Assembly (NCBI RefSeq): GCF_047729875.1
Contig: NZ_CP159826.1
Location: forward strand, 1-64,000
Origin: Marimicrobium sp913061115
Lineage (GTDB): Bacteria > Pseudomonadota > Gammaproteobacteria > Pseudomonadales > Halieaceae
Direction of reading: 5' to 3'
DNA: 64,000 bases
In this document: one piece after another, positions 43,691 through 51,723 of the stretch
How positions within the stretch are numbered: position 1 is the first letter of the stretch
How the letters are laid out: the number at the start of each line of letters is the position of its first letter
Made by a program: the position numbers and the translations under genes
The notes under the pieces: model-generated
What the model was told of the DNA's origin: nothing
Database searches by the model: none
What the model saw: the letters and a program-made list of their open reading frames with translations, nothing else

Positions 43691-45928
43691 ATGATGAATG
43701 GCCTTTACCGAGTTGGCGGCAAAATGCGCAGGGCCATGGGCTTTGCCCTGATGGTGGCGTTTTTGTCATTAGGCGTTATTAGTGGCTGCGGCAGCAGCAA
43801 CGATGATAATGATTTGTTCGGTTCTTTGGGATCTGGTGGGTCTGACGGGTCTGACGGGTCTGACGGGGGTTTGGGCGCTGTCGATCCCAATGCGGGCATT
43901 TACCCTAACATTCAAGTCATTCAACCGTTCCTGAGCGGCGCTATCGACCCCATCAAGGTCCAATATTGGGACCAGACCTACTATTGGGGGCCAGACAGTG
44001 ATGGCAACGACGCTTGCTTTAAAGGTACCGTCGGAATCGAGGACTCTTCTAGTCTTGCGCAAGAAACAGCTCCGGGCCCAGAATGCCCCACGTCTCTTGG
44101 CCAAGTGACCCCTTGCAACCCCGCGGCAGCCGCCGATACGGTCGCAAGCGGTGCGGTGCAACCCGCAATCTCCGGCTGTGAACATGACGGCGCCGCCTGC
44201 ACCGATATCCTAGTCCCTGACATCACGGATGAAGTGACGTGTGAGTCAACGGTTCGTCAGGCCGACCCGATTGCCGCGGGCGCTGCCTGGTTTCAAAATA
44301 TCGACGCCCCCGGTACCAAGGGTGGCACCGCCTCTCACTGGTGGTATGGCACCCGGGCCGACAAAACCTTTGACGCTGAAGATGGATACGGTGGTACGCA
44401 GATTGATTACATCAGCGATGCGACGAACATTAATATCGCCGCCAGCGGTGGCGGCAGCGGCCCGACCACTCGCGTAAACAACATCTATTTGTGCAGCAAT
44501 AAAGACGTGGTGAACCCTGCTGAATCGCCCGATGTTTGCACACTCTCGAGTTTGTTCGGTAGCTGCGGTTATGCAGCAGACGGCGACCCTGGTGCATGTA
44601 AGATTAATAATATCGGTCTTGTGGACGGGGCCTACAACGTTTTCATCAGGTCAGCCACGCCTAGAGAAGGCTTCAGTGGGGTTGAGGATACGGTTGCGGC
44701 GGTCAAGGGATCTGACGCATGTAACAAAAATCCAGCAAATGCTTGCTGCTTTACGCCTTCTAGTCTCAAAAAAGCAGGGGCATGTGCAACGCCAGAAACG
44801 TGCGCGGCTGCATTTGCGGATAAGCTGAACGCCTGCTATAACTCAGTCACTGAGGCGACCATTTTCACCTCCCCCGGCACGCCATCGGATGCGGGTGTTC
44901 TTGTCCACGGGTGGGACGGCACAGACGATGCGCTCAAACCTTGGATGCCAGGTAACGGGCAGGGCGGAGGCGCGCGCTGGTCGAGCTCTTACATCAATGC
45001 ATATAACGTTACATACCCGACCCGGGACAAGGGGGAGATAGACTCCGATGCAGTCGGACCAACCGTTAGCGTCTATAGCGTTTATCAGGGCGGGGCGGTG
45101 CTATCCATACCGGATACTTCAGTAAGTTGTGTCTTTGGGAGTGATGCCGGCACTGATAGCAGGCCTGCTGAATCAGGATTTTCCGCGGGGTGCGGGAGTG
45201 CCCCCGGACAGAAAACTGAGCAGCAATGGTGCGGCCCACTCTGCAATATAAATCAACCAAAGCAGACTATTCAAGTTGACCCAGCAGCTTGTGGCGCGTC
45301 CCCCCAATGTTCGATCAACCCAAAAGATATTGCTGCGATGCTCGTGTATCAGCGCGGCATTGCGTGTCAGCCAGCGGACAAGAAATTGACGGTGCCACCT
45401 TATGAGTGTCTTAGCTCTGGTTGGCCCAATAATCAGATGGCGTACAATGAAGTCGTGATTGAGCCTGCGACGGACACGCCTCAGAAAACGATTTCAGCTT
45501 ATTATAATCCGACCGGTAGGGATTATCCTTCCGACCCTCGCGTTAACTCCTGTGTGGAGGACCCTTACATGTACCGTCCACTCAGAGCTAACGGAAAAGA
45601 TATTTGCTGCAAAGTTGAGCCTTACTCTCGCAAGCTGAAGGCACCGCTAGAGTGCAAGGCTGCGCCCAGCAGTGCCAGCATCCCCCCGGCTCCCCTTGTG
45701 TCTGCTTGCGCGCAGATAAAAAAATGGAAGAACGTCTCCGACGCCACAACGCCACCACCACTTTTGCAGTTCGATCCGTTAAACCTGACTGCACCATTCT
45801 CGGTGGGTGATTGCAAGACGGTGCATGGCATTGATGACTGCGGAGCTACCACAGTTGTTCCTGCTGTTTGCGATTCTGCCGTAGTCTCGAAGTTTGCCCT
45901 CGACCATCCAAACTATGTACTAAATTAA
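43691..45928 (+). CDS. Cysteine-rich lipoprotein of unknown function
   Basis: I do not recognise this 745-residue protein. It starts with the same leader as its neighbour (lipobox SLGVISGC, Cys33; SSNDDNDLFGSLGSGGSDGSDGSDGG). The mature part carries about 32 further cysteines spread along its length, including CC pairs (NACCF, DICCK). It is rich in Gly, Pro, Asp and Asn. Segments such as HWWYGTRADKTFD, SYINAYNVTYP and MAYNEVVIEP suggest extracellular beta-rich modules. No catalytic motif is evident. The cysteine-dense style is more usual in secreted proteins of eukaryotic microbes. Start ATG at 43691 or 43694, behind AAAGG. Confidence 0.75.
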   Translation: MMNGLYRVGGKMRRAMGFALMVAFLSLGVISGCGSSNDDNDLFGSLGSGGSDGSDGSDGGLGAVDPNAGIYPNIQVIQPFLSGAIDPIKVQYWDQTYYWGPDSDGNDACFKGTVGIEDSSSLAQETAPGPECPTSLGQVTPCNPAAAADTVASGAVQPAISGCEHDGAACTDILVPDITDEVTCESTVRQADPIAAGAAWFQNIDAPGTKGGTASHWWYGTRADKTFDAEDGYGGTQIDYISDATNINIAASGGGSGPTTRVNNIYLCSNKDVVNPAESPDVCTLSSLFGSCGYAADGDPGACKINNIGLVDGAYNVFIRSATPREGFSGVEDTVAAVKGSDACNKNPANACCFTPSSLKKAGACATPETCAAAFADKLNACYNSVTEATIFTSPGTPSDAGVLVHGWDGTDDALKPWMPGNGQGGGARWSSSYINAYNVTYPTRDKGEIDSDAVGPTVSVYSVYQGGAVLSIPDTSVSCVFGSDAGTDSRPAESGFSAGCGSAPGQKTEQQWCGPLCNINQPKQTIQVDPAACGASPQCSINPKDIAAMLVYQRGIACQPADKKLTVPPYECLSSGWPNNQMAYNEVVIEPATDTPQKTISAYYNPTGRDYPSDPRVNSCVEDPYMYRPLRANGKDICCKVEPYSRKLKAPLECKAAPSSASIPPAPLVSACAQIKKWKNVSDATTPPPLLQFDPLNLTAPFSVGDCKTVHGIDDCGATTVVPAVCDSAVVSKFALDHPNYVLN
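43712..43845 (+). repeat. 134-bp shared lipoprotein leader block, copy 2
   Basis: This is the second copy of the block at 41669-41802, encoding the signal peptide, lipobox and start of the linker of the cysteine-rich lipoprotein. Coding beyond the linker shows no resemblance to the first gene. Confidence 0.9.
43829..43868 (+). repeat. Short 9-bp tandem repeat tract
   Basis: Three to four GGGTCTGAC units encode GSDGSDGSDGG. Same unit as in the upstream gene but a shorter tract. Confidence 0.75.
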
Positions 45929-46257
45929 GGCGAAAGAACGGCAAGTCTAGCGACGGCCGTAACAGAGAATGTTGCTTACTAGCAGTTGACTCGAATGAGA
46001 TGGGACCAGCGCGCCGAGCAAAGTCTGAATAGGCTCGGATGCGAAAAGGGAAATTAGAGCCAAAGGTGCTGTGTTGGACGCTTGTTTTTTTAGGGCTCTG
46101 GCACGCGCGTCGCTTAGCATGGCTTGGCGATTTGGGCCTTTCAAAAGCGTATATCACCAATAAAATAGCATTATAGAGCGATAAATTGCGCAGATGGCGC
46201 ATAATGTCTGCCTATTTGCAATCTCTCTCCCCCGTAACCGCAGTATACTTTGCCCTC
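45929..46257. other. Intergenic region after the cysteine-rich lipoprotein
   Basis: No gene is evident. AGAGCC near 46053 can pair with GGCTCT near 46093 across a loop that ends in a seven-T run, an unusual arrangement and at best a weak terminator. The right direct repeat lies at 46150-46198. A leuA promoter is probably here, but I cannot place it with confidence. Confidence 0.3.
46150..46198 (+). repeat. Right copy of imperfect ~49-bp direct repeat
   Basis: TATATCACCAATA (46150-46162), TTATAG (46171-46176) and ATAAATTGCGCAGATGGC (46181-46198). It matches the left copy at 41358-41406 in order and orientation. The final 18-bp segment differs at two positions. Confidence 0.6.
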
Positions 46258-46372
46258 GGCTGAGCACTCACCTGCCGACTCGGCCGCCGCTTGGGTTACC
46301 CCTCAAAGGGTGGTTCGTACGCCGCCCCACAAGGGCTGTACGCAAAGACGCCACAGGTGAGCAGCCACCCTT
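46258..46372 (+). promoter_or_regulatory. Structured leader upstream of leuA
   Basis: GGCTG (46258-46262) plus CTCACCTG (46267-46274) pairs with CAGGTGAG (46354-46361) plus CAGCC (46362-46366), giving a 13-bp closing stem with a 4-nt bulge. Inside are GCCGA/TCGGC, ACCC/GGGT and a GTAC-GCCC/GGGC-GTAC hairpin (46317-46341). AAGGGTGG (46306-46313) can instead pair with CCACCCTT (46365-46372), which conflicts with the closing stem. This looks like a multibranch leader with alternative folds. I recognise no known riboswitch class and no Leu-rich leader peptide. Confidence 0.5.
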
Positions 46373-46394
46373 AAAGAATGACTGGTAAAACGCT

Positions 46395-48068
46395 ATGAAC
46401 AGCTTCGATCACACTAAATACAGGCCCTTTCAGCCCATTGCCATGCCTAATCGGCGCTGGCCTGATCAGGTGATTGAACAGGCGCCGCGCTGGTGCAGTG
46501 TTGATCTGCGTGATGGTAATCAGGCTCTGATAGAACCGATGACGGCGCACCAGAAATTGTTGCTGTGGGAGCAGCTGGTCAAAATTGGCTTTAAGGAAAT
46601 TGAGGTGGGATTCCCGTCGGCCTCGAGCCATGACTTCGATTTTGTCCGCGATTTGATTGAGAACGACAGAATTCCTGACGATGTCACGATTCAGGTGCTC
46701 ACTCAGGCGCGGGCAGATTTGATCGAGAAGACCTTCAAGGCGCTCAGTGGTGCACGCCGTGTGATCGTGCACGTTTACAACTCCACCTCTACGGTGCAGC
46801 GCGAGCAGGTGTTCGGCCTGGATCGCAAAGGCATTATTGATATTGCGGTGAAAGGCGCGGAGCTAGTCAGAGAGTGTGCCGCCCGTCATCCTCACACCGA
46901 ATGGGTGTTTGAGTATTCACCGGAGAGCTTTACCGGTACCGAGCTGGATTTTGCCGTAGAGGCGTGTGACGCCGTCACCGCAGTATGGCAGCCGACCCCC
47001 GAGCACCCGGTGATTATCAATCTTCCTGCGACTGTCGAGATGAGCACGCCGAATGTCTATGCCGACCAGATCGAATGGTTCTGCGACCGGGTGGCCAATC
47101 GAGACAGCCTGCTTATTTCGCTGCATACGCACAACGATCGCGGCTGTGCCGTGGCGGCGGCGGAGCTTGGCGTGATGGCCGGCGCTGACCGTATAGAAGG
47201 CACGCTGATGGGGAACGGTGAGCGTACCGGCAACATGGACATCATTACCATGGCGCTGAATTTGTACAGCCAGGGCGTTGACCCGCAGCTGCAGCTGGGC
47301 CATATGGACGAAATTATCCAGACCACCAAGGAGTGCACGCAGCTGCCGGTGCACCCGCGTCATCCGTATGCGGGTGAGCTAGTGTTTACGGCATTCTCTG
47401 GCAGTCATCAAGACGCGATTAAGAAGTGTCTGGCCAAGCGCGATGACGACGCACCGTGGGAGGTGGCGTACCTGCCGATTGACCCTCAGGACATTGGCCG
47501 CTCTTATCAGGAAGTCATTCGCATCAACAGCCAGTCGGGCAAGGGCGGTATCGCCTTTGTGTTACAGCGTGACCACGGTTTGGAGCTGCCGCGCTGGCTG
47601 CAGATCGATTTCAGTGGCGCGGTGCAGGCCTATGCCGAGGAGCACGAGACAGAGGTCGGATCGTCTGAGGTGTACCGTATTTTTCAGGATCGGTATCTTG
47701 CCGCCAAGGGGCGCTGGAATCTCGGCAACTATCAGGTGAGCCGCGAGGACGGTGTAGACAAGTTAGAGGCGCAGCTGCAGGAAGGGTCCACTGTGCATAC
47801 GTTGTCCGGAACGGGTAACGGCGTCGTGGCCTCGTTTGTGGAGGCGATGCAGGGCTTTACCGGCAAACACATTGTGCTGGTGGAGTATAACGAGCACGCG
47901 CTGAGCCAGAGTGCCGAGGCCGAGGCCATCTGCTACATACAGCTCAACATTGATGGGGAGCGCTACTGTGGGGTGGGGCGCAGCTCGGATATCGTACAGG
48001 CCTCACTCGATGGCATACTCGGTGCTATTAATAAGGCCAGCGCGGAAGAACAGCACGTCGCAGCGTGA
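46395..48068 (+). CDS. leuA: 2-isopropylmalate synthase
   Basis: LeuA condenses acetyl-CoA with 2-oxoisovalerate, the first committed step to leucine, and is normally feedback-inhibited by leucine. The 557-residue product is of the longer type found in Pseudomonas and actinobacteria. Catalytic features include SVDLRDGNQALIEPM, the metal HxH in SLHTHNDRG, and GTLMGNGERTGNMD. The C-terminal regulatory domain (about 430-550) ends RSSDIVQASLDGILGAIN. Other leu genes are not adjacent. The structured leader before it may control expression. Confidence 0.97.
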   Translation: MNSFDHTKYRPFQPIAMPNRRWPDQVIEQAPRWCSVDLRDGNQALIEPMTAHQKLLLWEQLVKIGFKEIEVGFPSASSHDFDFVRDLIENDRIPDDVTIQVLTQARADLIEKTFKALSGARRVIVHVYNSTSTVQREQVFGLDRKGIIDIAVKGAELVRECAARHPHTEWVFEYSPESFTGTELDFAVEACDAVTAVWQPTPEHPVIINLPATVEMSTPNVYADQIEWFCDRVANRDSLLISLHTHNDRGCAVAAAELGVMAGADRIEGTLMGNGERTGNMDIITMALNLYSQGVDPQLQLGHMDEIIQTTKECTQLPVHPRHPYAGELVFTAFSGSHQDAIKKCLAKRDDDAPWEVAYLPIDPQDIGRSYQEVIRINSQSGKGGIAFVLQRDHGLELPRWLQIDFSGAVQAYAEEHETEVGSSEVYRIFQDRYLAAKGRWNLGNYQVSREDGVDKLEAQLQEGSTVHTLSGTGNGVVASFVEAMQGFTGKHIVLVEYNEHALSQSAEAEAICYIQLNIDGERYCGVGRSSDIVQASLDGILGAINKASAEEQHVAA

Positions 48069-48174
48069 TGCGCAGGTCCATTCAGGAGGGCTTTGCTGCG
48101 AGCGTGGTTGCACACATGGCCCGTTGGTCTTACCCTTTGCCTTCGGCTAGGGTGAATCAAGCGGGACGATAGGG

Positions 48175-49074
48175 ATGATTGACGTGCTATTTCGGGGGGC
48201 TCGGGTGTGGGTTGTGATCGCGCTGTTTGTGGTCAGCGCCTGCTCCAGCACCACCTATGTTTACAACCGACTAGACTTTCTGCTGCCCTGGTATATGGAC
48301 GATTATGTCGACCTCGATGCGGAGCAGGAAGCCTACCTCGACGAGCTATTGGTGCCCTTTTTGGCCTGGCACCGCGCGCAGGAACTGCCTGTTTACCTGA
48401 CAGCCTTGAACAACATAGAAGACAGCCTCGATAGCCCGTTGACCGCAGAGATTGTCGGGACCCTTTTTACTAATTTTGAGTCGGCGTGGCTGCGTTTACA
48501 GAGTGAGGGGTTGACGCAGCTGTTGGATCTGGGGGCGCGCCTGTCCGATGAGCAGATAGCGGCATTTTTAGAGGCGCTGTGGGAGCAACAGCGCGAGTTC
48601 GAAGAGGAGTATCTGGAGCGCGATGAAGAGGAGTTTTTCAAAGACAATGACGACAATACACTCGACACGTTTCAGGATTATCTCGGCAAGTTATCCGACG
48701 ATCAGCGACAATGGGTACATGAAAGCAGCCGCGGATTGTTGCGCTCCGATCAAGTATGGCTGCAGGAGCGGGCACTGTGGCTGACCCAACTGGCCACTTT
48801 ATTAGAGCGCGAGCCGGGCTGGCAACAACGCGTCAGGGCCGCTATTAGCGTGCGAGATGACACCGTATCGCCTGATTATCAGCGTGTGTATGAGCACAAT
48901 ATGGACGCGATTTATGAGCTGATTGCGCAGGTATTAAACGCTCGCAGCGAGCGGCAGAGCCGGTACCTGAAAGACAAGCTCACTGACATTCGCGAAGACC
49001 TAGAAACGTTAATCGCGCAGGGCAAAACGGATACCGCTGCGCAATCAGATGAACCCAGTAACAATCGGCCGTAA
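48175..49074 (+). CDS. DUF6279 family lipoprotein
   Basis: A 299-residue predicted lipoprotein with a lipobox in LFVVSACSS (Cys about 23). It is followed by TYVYNRLDFLLPWYMDDYVDLDAEQEAYLDELL, the typical DUF6279 beginning. The rest is helical and charged, with long acidic stretches (EEEYLERDEEEFF). Function is unknown. It lies 106 nt after leuA and converges on argA. Its start ATG follows CGATAGGG. Confidence 0.85.
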   Translation: MIDVLFRGARVWVVIALFVVSACSSTTYVYNRLDFLLPWYMDDYVDLDAEQEAYLDELLVPFLAWHRAQELPVYLTALNNIEDSLDSPLTAEIVGTLFTNFESAWLRLQSEGLTQLLDLGARLSDEQIAAFLEALWEQQREFEEEYLERDEEEFFKDNDDNTLDTFQDYLGKLSDDQRQWVHESSRGLLRSDQVWLQERALWLTQLATLLEREPGWQQRVRAAISVRDDTVSPDYQRVYEHNMDAIYELIAQVLNARSERQSRYLKDKLTDIREDLETLIAQGKTDTAAQSDEPSNNRP

Positions 49075-49079
49075 GGCCG

Positions 49080-49121
49080 GCTCGTCGAGCACTCAAAGGG
49101 TTTTGACAAACACCTTTGAGT
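49080..49121. terminator. Convergent hairpins between the DUF6279 gene and argA
   Basis: The palindrome GCTCG-T-CGAGC lies at 49080-49090. Next to it is a strong stem: ACTCAAAGG (49091-49099) plus GTTT pairs with AAAC plus CCTTTGAGT (49113-49121), with a TGAC loop and one bulged A. The second hairpin includes the last codons and stop of argA. It probably limits read-through between the two convergent genes. Confidence 0.5.
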
Positions 49122-50409
49122 TGCGCTGCAGGTTGTACAGAGATTGTTTTGCGCTGGGCAGGGCACCCTGATCGGCTTCGACAAAACCCTGTTCGACAAA
49201 CCAGTGGGCTGTCTGGGTGGTCAGCACAAACACCCGATCCAAACCCTGGCTGCGGGCTTCCTGCTCCAATGTTTTTAGCAATCGTTGCCCGCGTTTGCCG
49301 CCCCGGTAATCCGGGTGCGAGACGATGCAGGCAATTTCTCCGCAGCGGTCGTCGAGAAACGGGTAGAGCGCTGCGCAGGCAATAATGCGGCCATCGCGCA
49401 CCAGCAGACGGAACTGACTGATTTCGGTTTCCAGTAATTCCCGCGAGCGTTTTACCAGCGCACCCTGTTGTTCCAGAGGCTCGATCAGCTCCAGTATACC
49501 GCCGACATCGTCGATGCTGGCTTCGCACGACAGCTCGTAATCGTCATTGGCCACCAGCGTGCCGCAGCCGTCGTGTGTGAACAGCTCCTGTAACAGGGCG
49601 CAGTCGTCTTCGTAGCTAATAATGTGGCAACGTTCTACCTGTGCAAGACAGGCTCGTTTGGCACTCTGCAGCAGAGAGGCCTGCTGCGGGTCGGCGACGG
49701 GCAGCTCATCGATTTCGCCAGCCGCACACTGACGGATTAATGTCCCGTCGTCGCTGAGGACACCGGCTGGGCCGCCAAACAGCACCAGTTTGTCGGCGCC
49801 GATTGCGGCGGCGCATTGCACCGCAATGTCTTCCAGCGCCAGATTGAAAATCTCGCCAGTGGGGGAATAGCCCAAGGGTGATAGCAGCACGATGGAGCCG
49901 TCCGCCAGCTGCTGGTTTATTCCGCTGGCATCCACGCGGCGCACTCTGCCGGTGTGATGAAAGTCGATGCCATTGACAACACCGATGGGCCGGGCCGTGA
50001 CAAAATTACCCGAGCACACGCGCATGCGCGATCCCTGCATGGGCGAGTTGGGCAAACCCATAGACAGCAGCGCCTCGATTTGCGCACGCAACGAGCCAGC
50101 GGCATCTTTGACGTGTTCCATCGCCGCGTTGTCCGTGATGCGCAGGCCCTCATGAAACACGCTGTCTAGCCCTGCGCGAGACAGACGCTGGTCGATCTGC
50201 AGGCGCGAGCCGTGAATCAGCACAAGGCGTACACCGAGACTATTCAGCAGGGCGATATCGTGAATGATGTTGGGAAAGTTTTCATGTTGCGCAACCGCGC
50301 CCCCCAACATCAGCACAAAGGTCTTGCCCCGGTGTGCGTTGATGTAGGGTGCAGTGTTTCTCAACCAGCGGATATGCTCCTGCGCCGATATTGTCACGTC
50401 ACCATCCAA
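49093..50409 (-). CDS. argA: Amino-acid N-acetyltransferase (N-acetylglutamate synthase)
   Basis: ArgA makes N-acetylglutamate, the first step to arginine. The 438 residues combine an N-terminal amino-acid-kinase-like domain (GKTFVLMLGGAV; LVLIHGSRLQIDQRL), which holds the arginine-sensitive site, with a C-terminal GNAT domain (IACIVSHPDYRGGKRGQRLL). It lies 73 nt downstream of argE on the same strand. The argA-argE-pit-DUF47 series matches Pseudomonas. Confidence 0.96.
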   Translation of the reverse strand: MDGDVTISAQEHIRWLRNTAPYINAHRGKTFVLMLGGAVAQHENFPNIIHDIALLNSLGVRLVLIHGSRLQIDQRLSRAGLDSVFHEGLRITDNAAMEHVKDAAGSLRAQIEALLSMGLPNSPMQGSRMRVCSGNFVTARPIGVVNGIDFHHTGRVRRVDASGINQQLADGSIVLLSPLGYSPTGEIFNLALEDIAVQCAAAIGADKLVLFGGPAGVLSDDGTLIRQCAAGEIDELPVADPQQASLLQSAKRACLAQVERCHIISYEDDCALLQELFTHDGCGTLVANDDYELSCEASIDDVGGILELIEPLEQQGALVKRSRELLETEISQFRLLVRDGRIIACAALYPFLDDRCGEIACIVSHPDYRGGKRGQRLLKTLEQEARSQGLDRVFVLTTQTAHWFVEQGFVEADQGALPSAKQSLYNLQRNSKVFVKTL

Positions 50410-50482
50410 GCCATTGATAAATAGAAAGTTATTAAGGGTACCGAAAGCCGCACTGATTACCTAATGGCAATATTGCACAGTG

Positions 50483-51634
50483 TCAGAGGCAGTAGTGGCG
50501 GATACATTGCTGCAGTAGTGCGATACAGGGCTGGATTTGCTCCAGTTCCAGATATTCATCGGGTTGGTGGGCGCGGTCGATGGAGCCAGGCCCCATCACA
50601 ATGGTTTCCATACCCAGCTGCTGTAAAAAGGGCGCCTCGGTGGCGAATGCGACCGCCTCCGCACTGTGGCCGGTCAACGTTTCAGCCAGCTTTACCAGCT
50701 CGCTGTCTGCGGCCTGCTCAAAAGGTTCGATAGGGGTAATCAGCGAACGCAGATCGATCTCTAAATGGTGTTGCTGCGCCAGAACATGCATACGCTGCTC
50801 GATTTCAGCGCGCACGGTGGCGTTGTCTTCCCCGGGCGTCATGCGTAGATCAAAATGCAGTTCGGTCTTGCCGCAAATACGATTGGGGCTGTCGCCACCG
50901 TGGATGCACCCTAGATTGAGGGTGGGCACCGCAATGTTAAAAAATTCATGGTGGTAGCGCACACCGAGCTCTTTGCGATACGCAATCAAATCCCCCATCA
51001 CTGCATGCATGCCCTCCAGTGCGCTGTTGCCCAGCGCCGGATCAGAGGAGTGGCCGGCCTGTCCGGTGACCCGCACGGCTTCCATCATAATGCCTTTATG
51101 CATCCGCACTGGAACCAGTGATGTGGGCTCCCCAATAATCGCCGCACGGGCTTTGGGGCGTCCTGCTGCGGCCAACTGACGTGCACCGTTCATTGAGCTT
51201 TCTTCGTCGGCGGTTGCCAGCACAATCAACGGTTGTTTGAGCGAGTCTGCACTAAAAGCACTGGCGGCCGCGATGGCTAAGGGGAAAAACCCTTTCATGT
51301 CGGTACTGCCGAGACCGTAAAGCCGATTGTCGCGTTCAGACAGCGTTAATGGATTGCTTTTCCAGCGGCCTTCGTCAAAAGGTACCGTGTCTGTGTGTCC
51401 AGCAAGTACTAGACCGCCCGGCCCCTTGCCCAGAGTGGCGATCAGGTTTGCCTTGTCACCGTTGGCCGTAACCGCCTGTATCTCAACCTCAAACCCCAAG
51501 TCATTCAACCAGCTGGCCAGCAAGTCGATTACCGCACGGTTGCCCTGATCCCAGCGTGAATCTGTAGAACTGACGGACGGGGTCTCTATCAGTTGCCGCA
51601 GCTGACTATAGACCTGTTTGTGGGACGTGGACAT
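50483..51634 (-). CDS. argE: Acetylornithine deacetylase
   Basis: ArgE hydrolyses N-acetylornithine to ornithine in the linear arginine pathway. The 383-residue M20 family enzyme has the metal-binding motifs LVLAGHTDTVPFD and GSTDMKGFF. The catalytic region is LATADEESSMNGA, followed by IGEPTSLVPVRMHKG and the dimerisation domain. It sits upstream of argA on the same strand, so successive ends of the pathway are encoded together. Confidence 0.95.
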   Translation of the reverse strand: MSTSHKQVYSQLRQLIETPSVSSTDSRWDQGNRAVIDLLASWLNDLGFEVEIQAVTANGDKANLIATLGKGPGGLVLAGHTDTVPFDEGRWKSNPLTLSERDNRLYGLGSTDMKGFFPLAIAAASAFSADSLKQPLIVLATADEESSMNGARQLAAAGRPKARAAIIGEPTSLVPVRMHKGIMMEAVRVTGQAGHSSDPALGNSALEGMHAVMGDLIAYRKELGVRYHHEFFNIAVPTLNLGCIHGGDSPNRICGKTELHFDLRMTPGEDNATVRAEIEQRMHVLAQQHHLEIDLRSLITPIEPFEQAADSELVKLAETLTGHSAEAVAFATEAPFLQQLGMETIVMGPGSIDRAHQPDEYLELEQIQPCIALLQQCIRHYCL

Positions 51635-51723
51635 TGAGGTGCGACCTCTCGGTACTGTGGCGGCGGGTGGGCCCTTAGCGCAGTCTAGACAATCGAACGC
51701 CTGCCGCCAAGTGGACGCTGACG

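Noticed and set aside
46194..46388. Open frame of 64 codons before leuA as a leader peptide
   Set aside because: It has no ribosome binding site and no run of leucine codons, and it crosses the base-paired leader; the frame is likely accidental.
48130..48155. Hairpin ACCC-GCC/GGC-GGGT after leuA as a terminator
   Set aside because: The stem is short and interrupted and no T-run follows, so I could not support it as a terminator.
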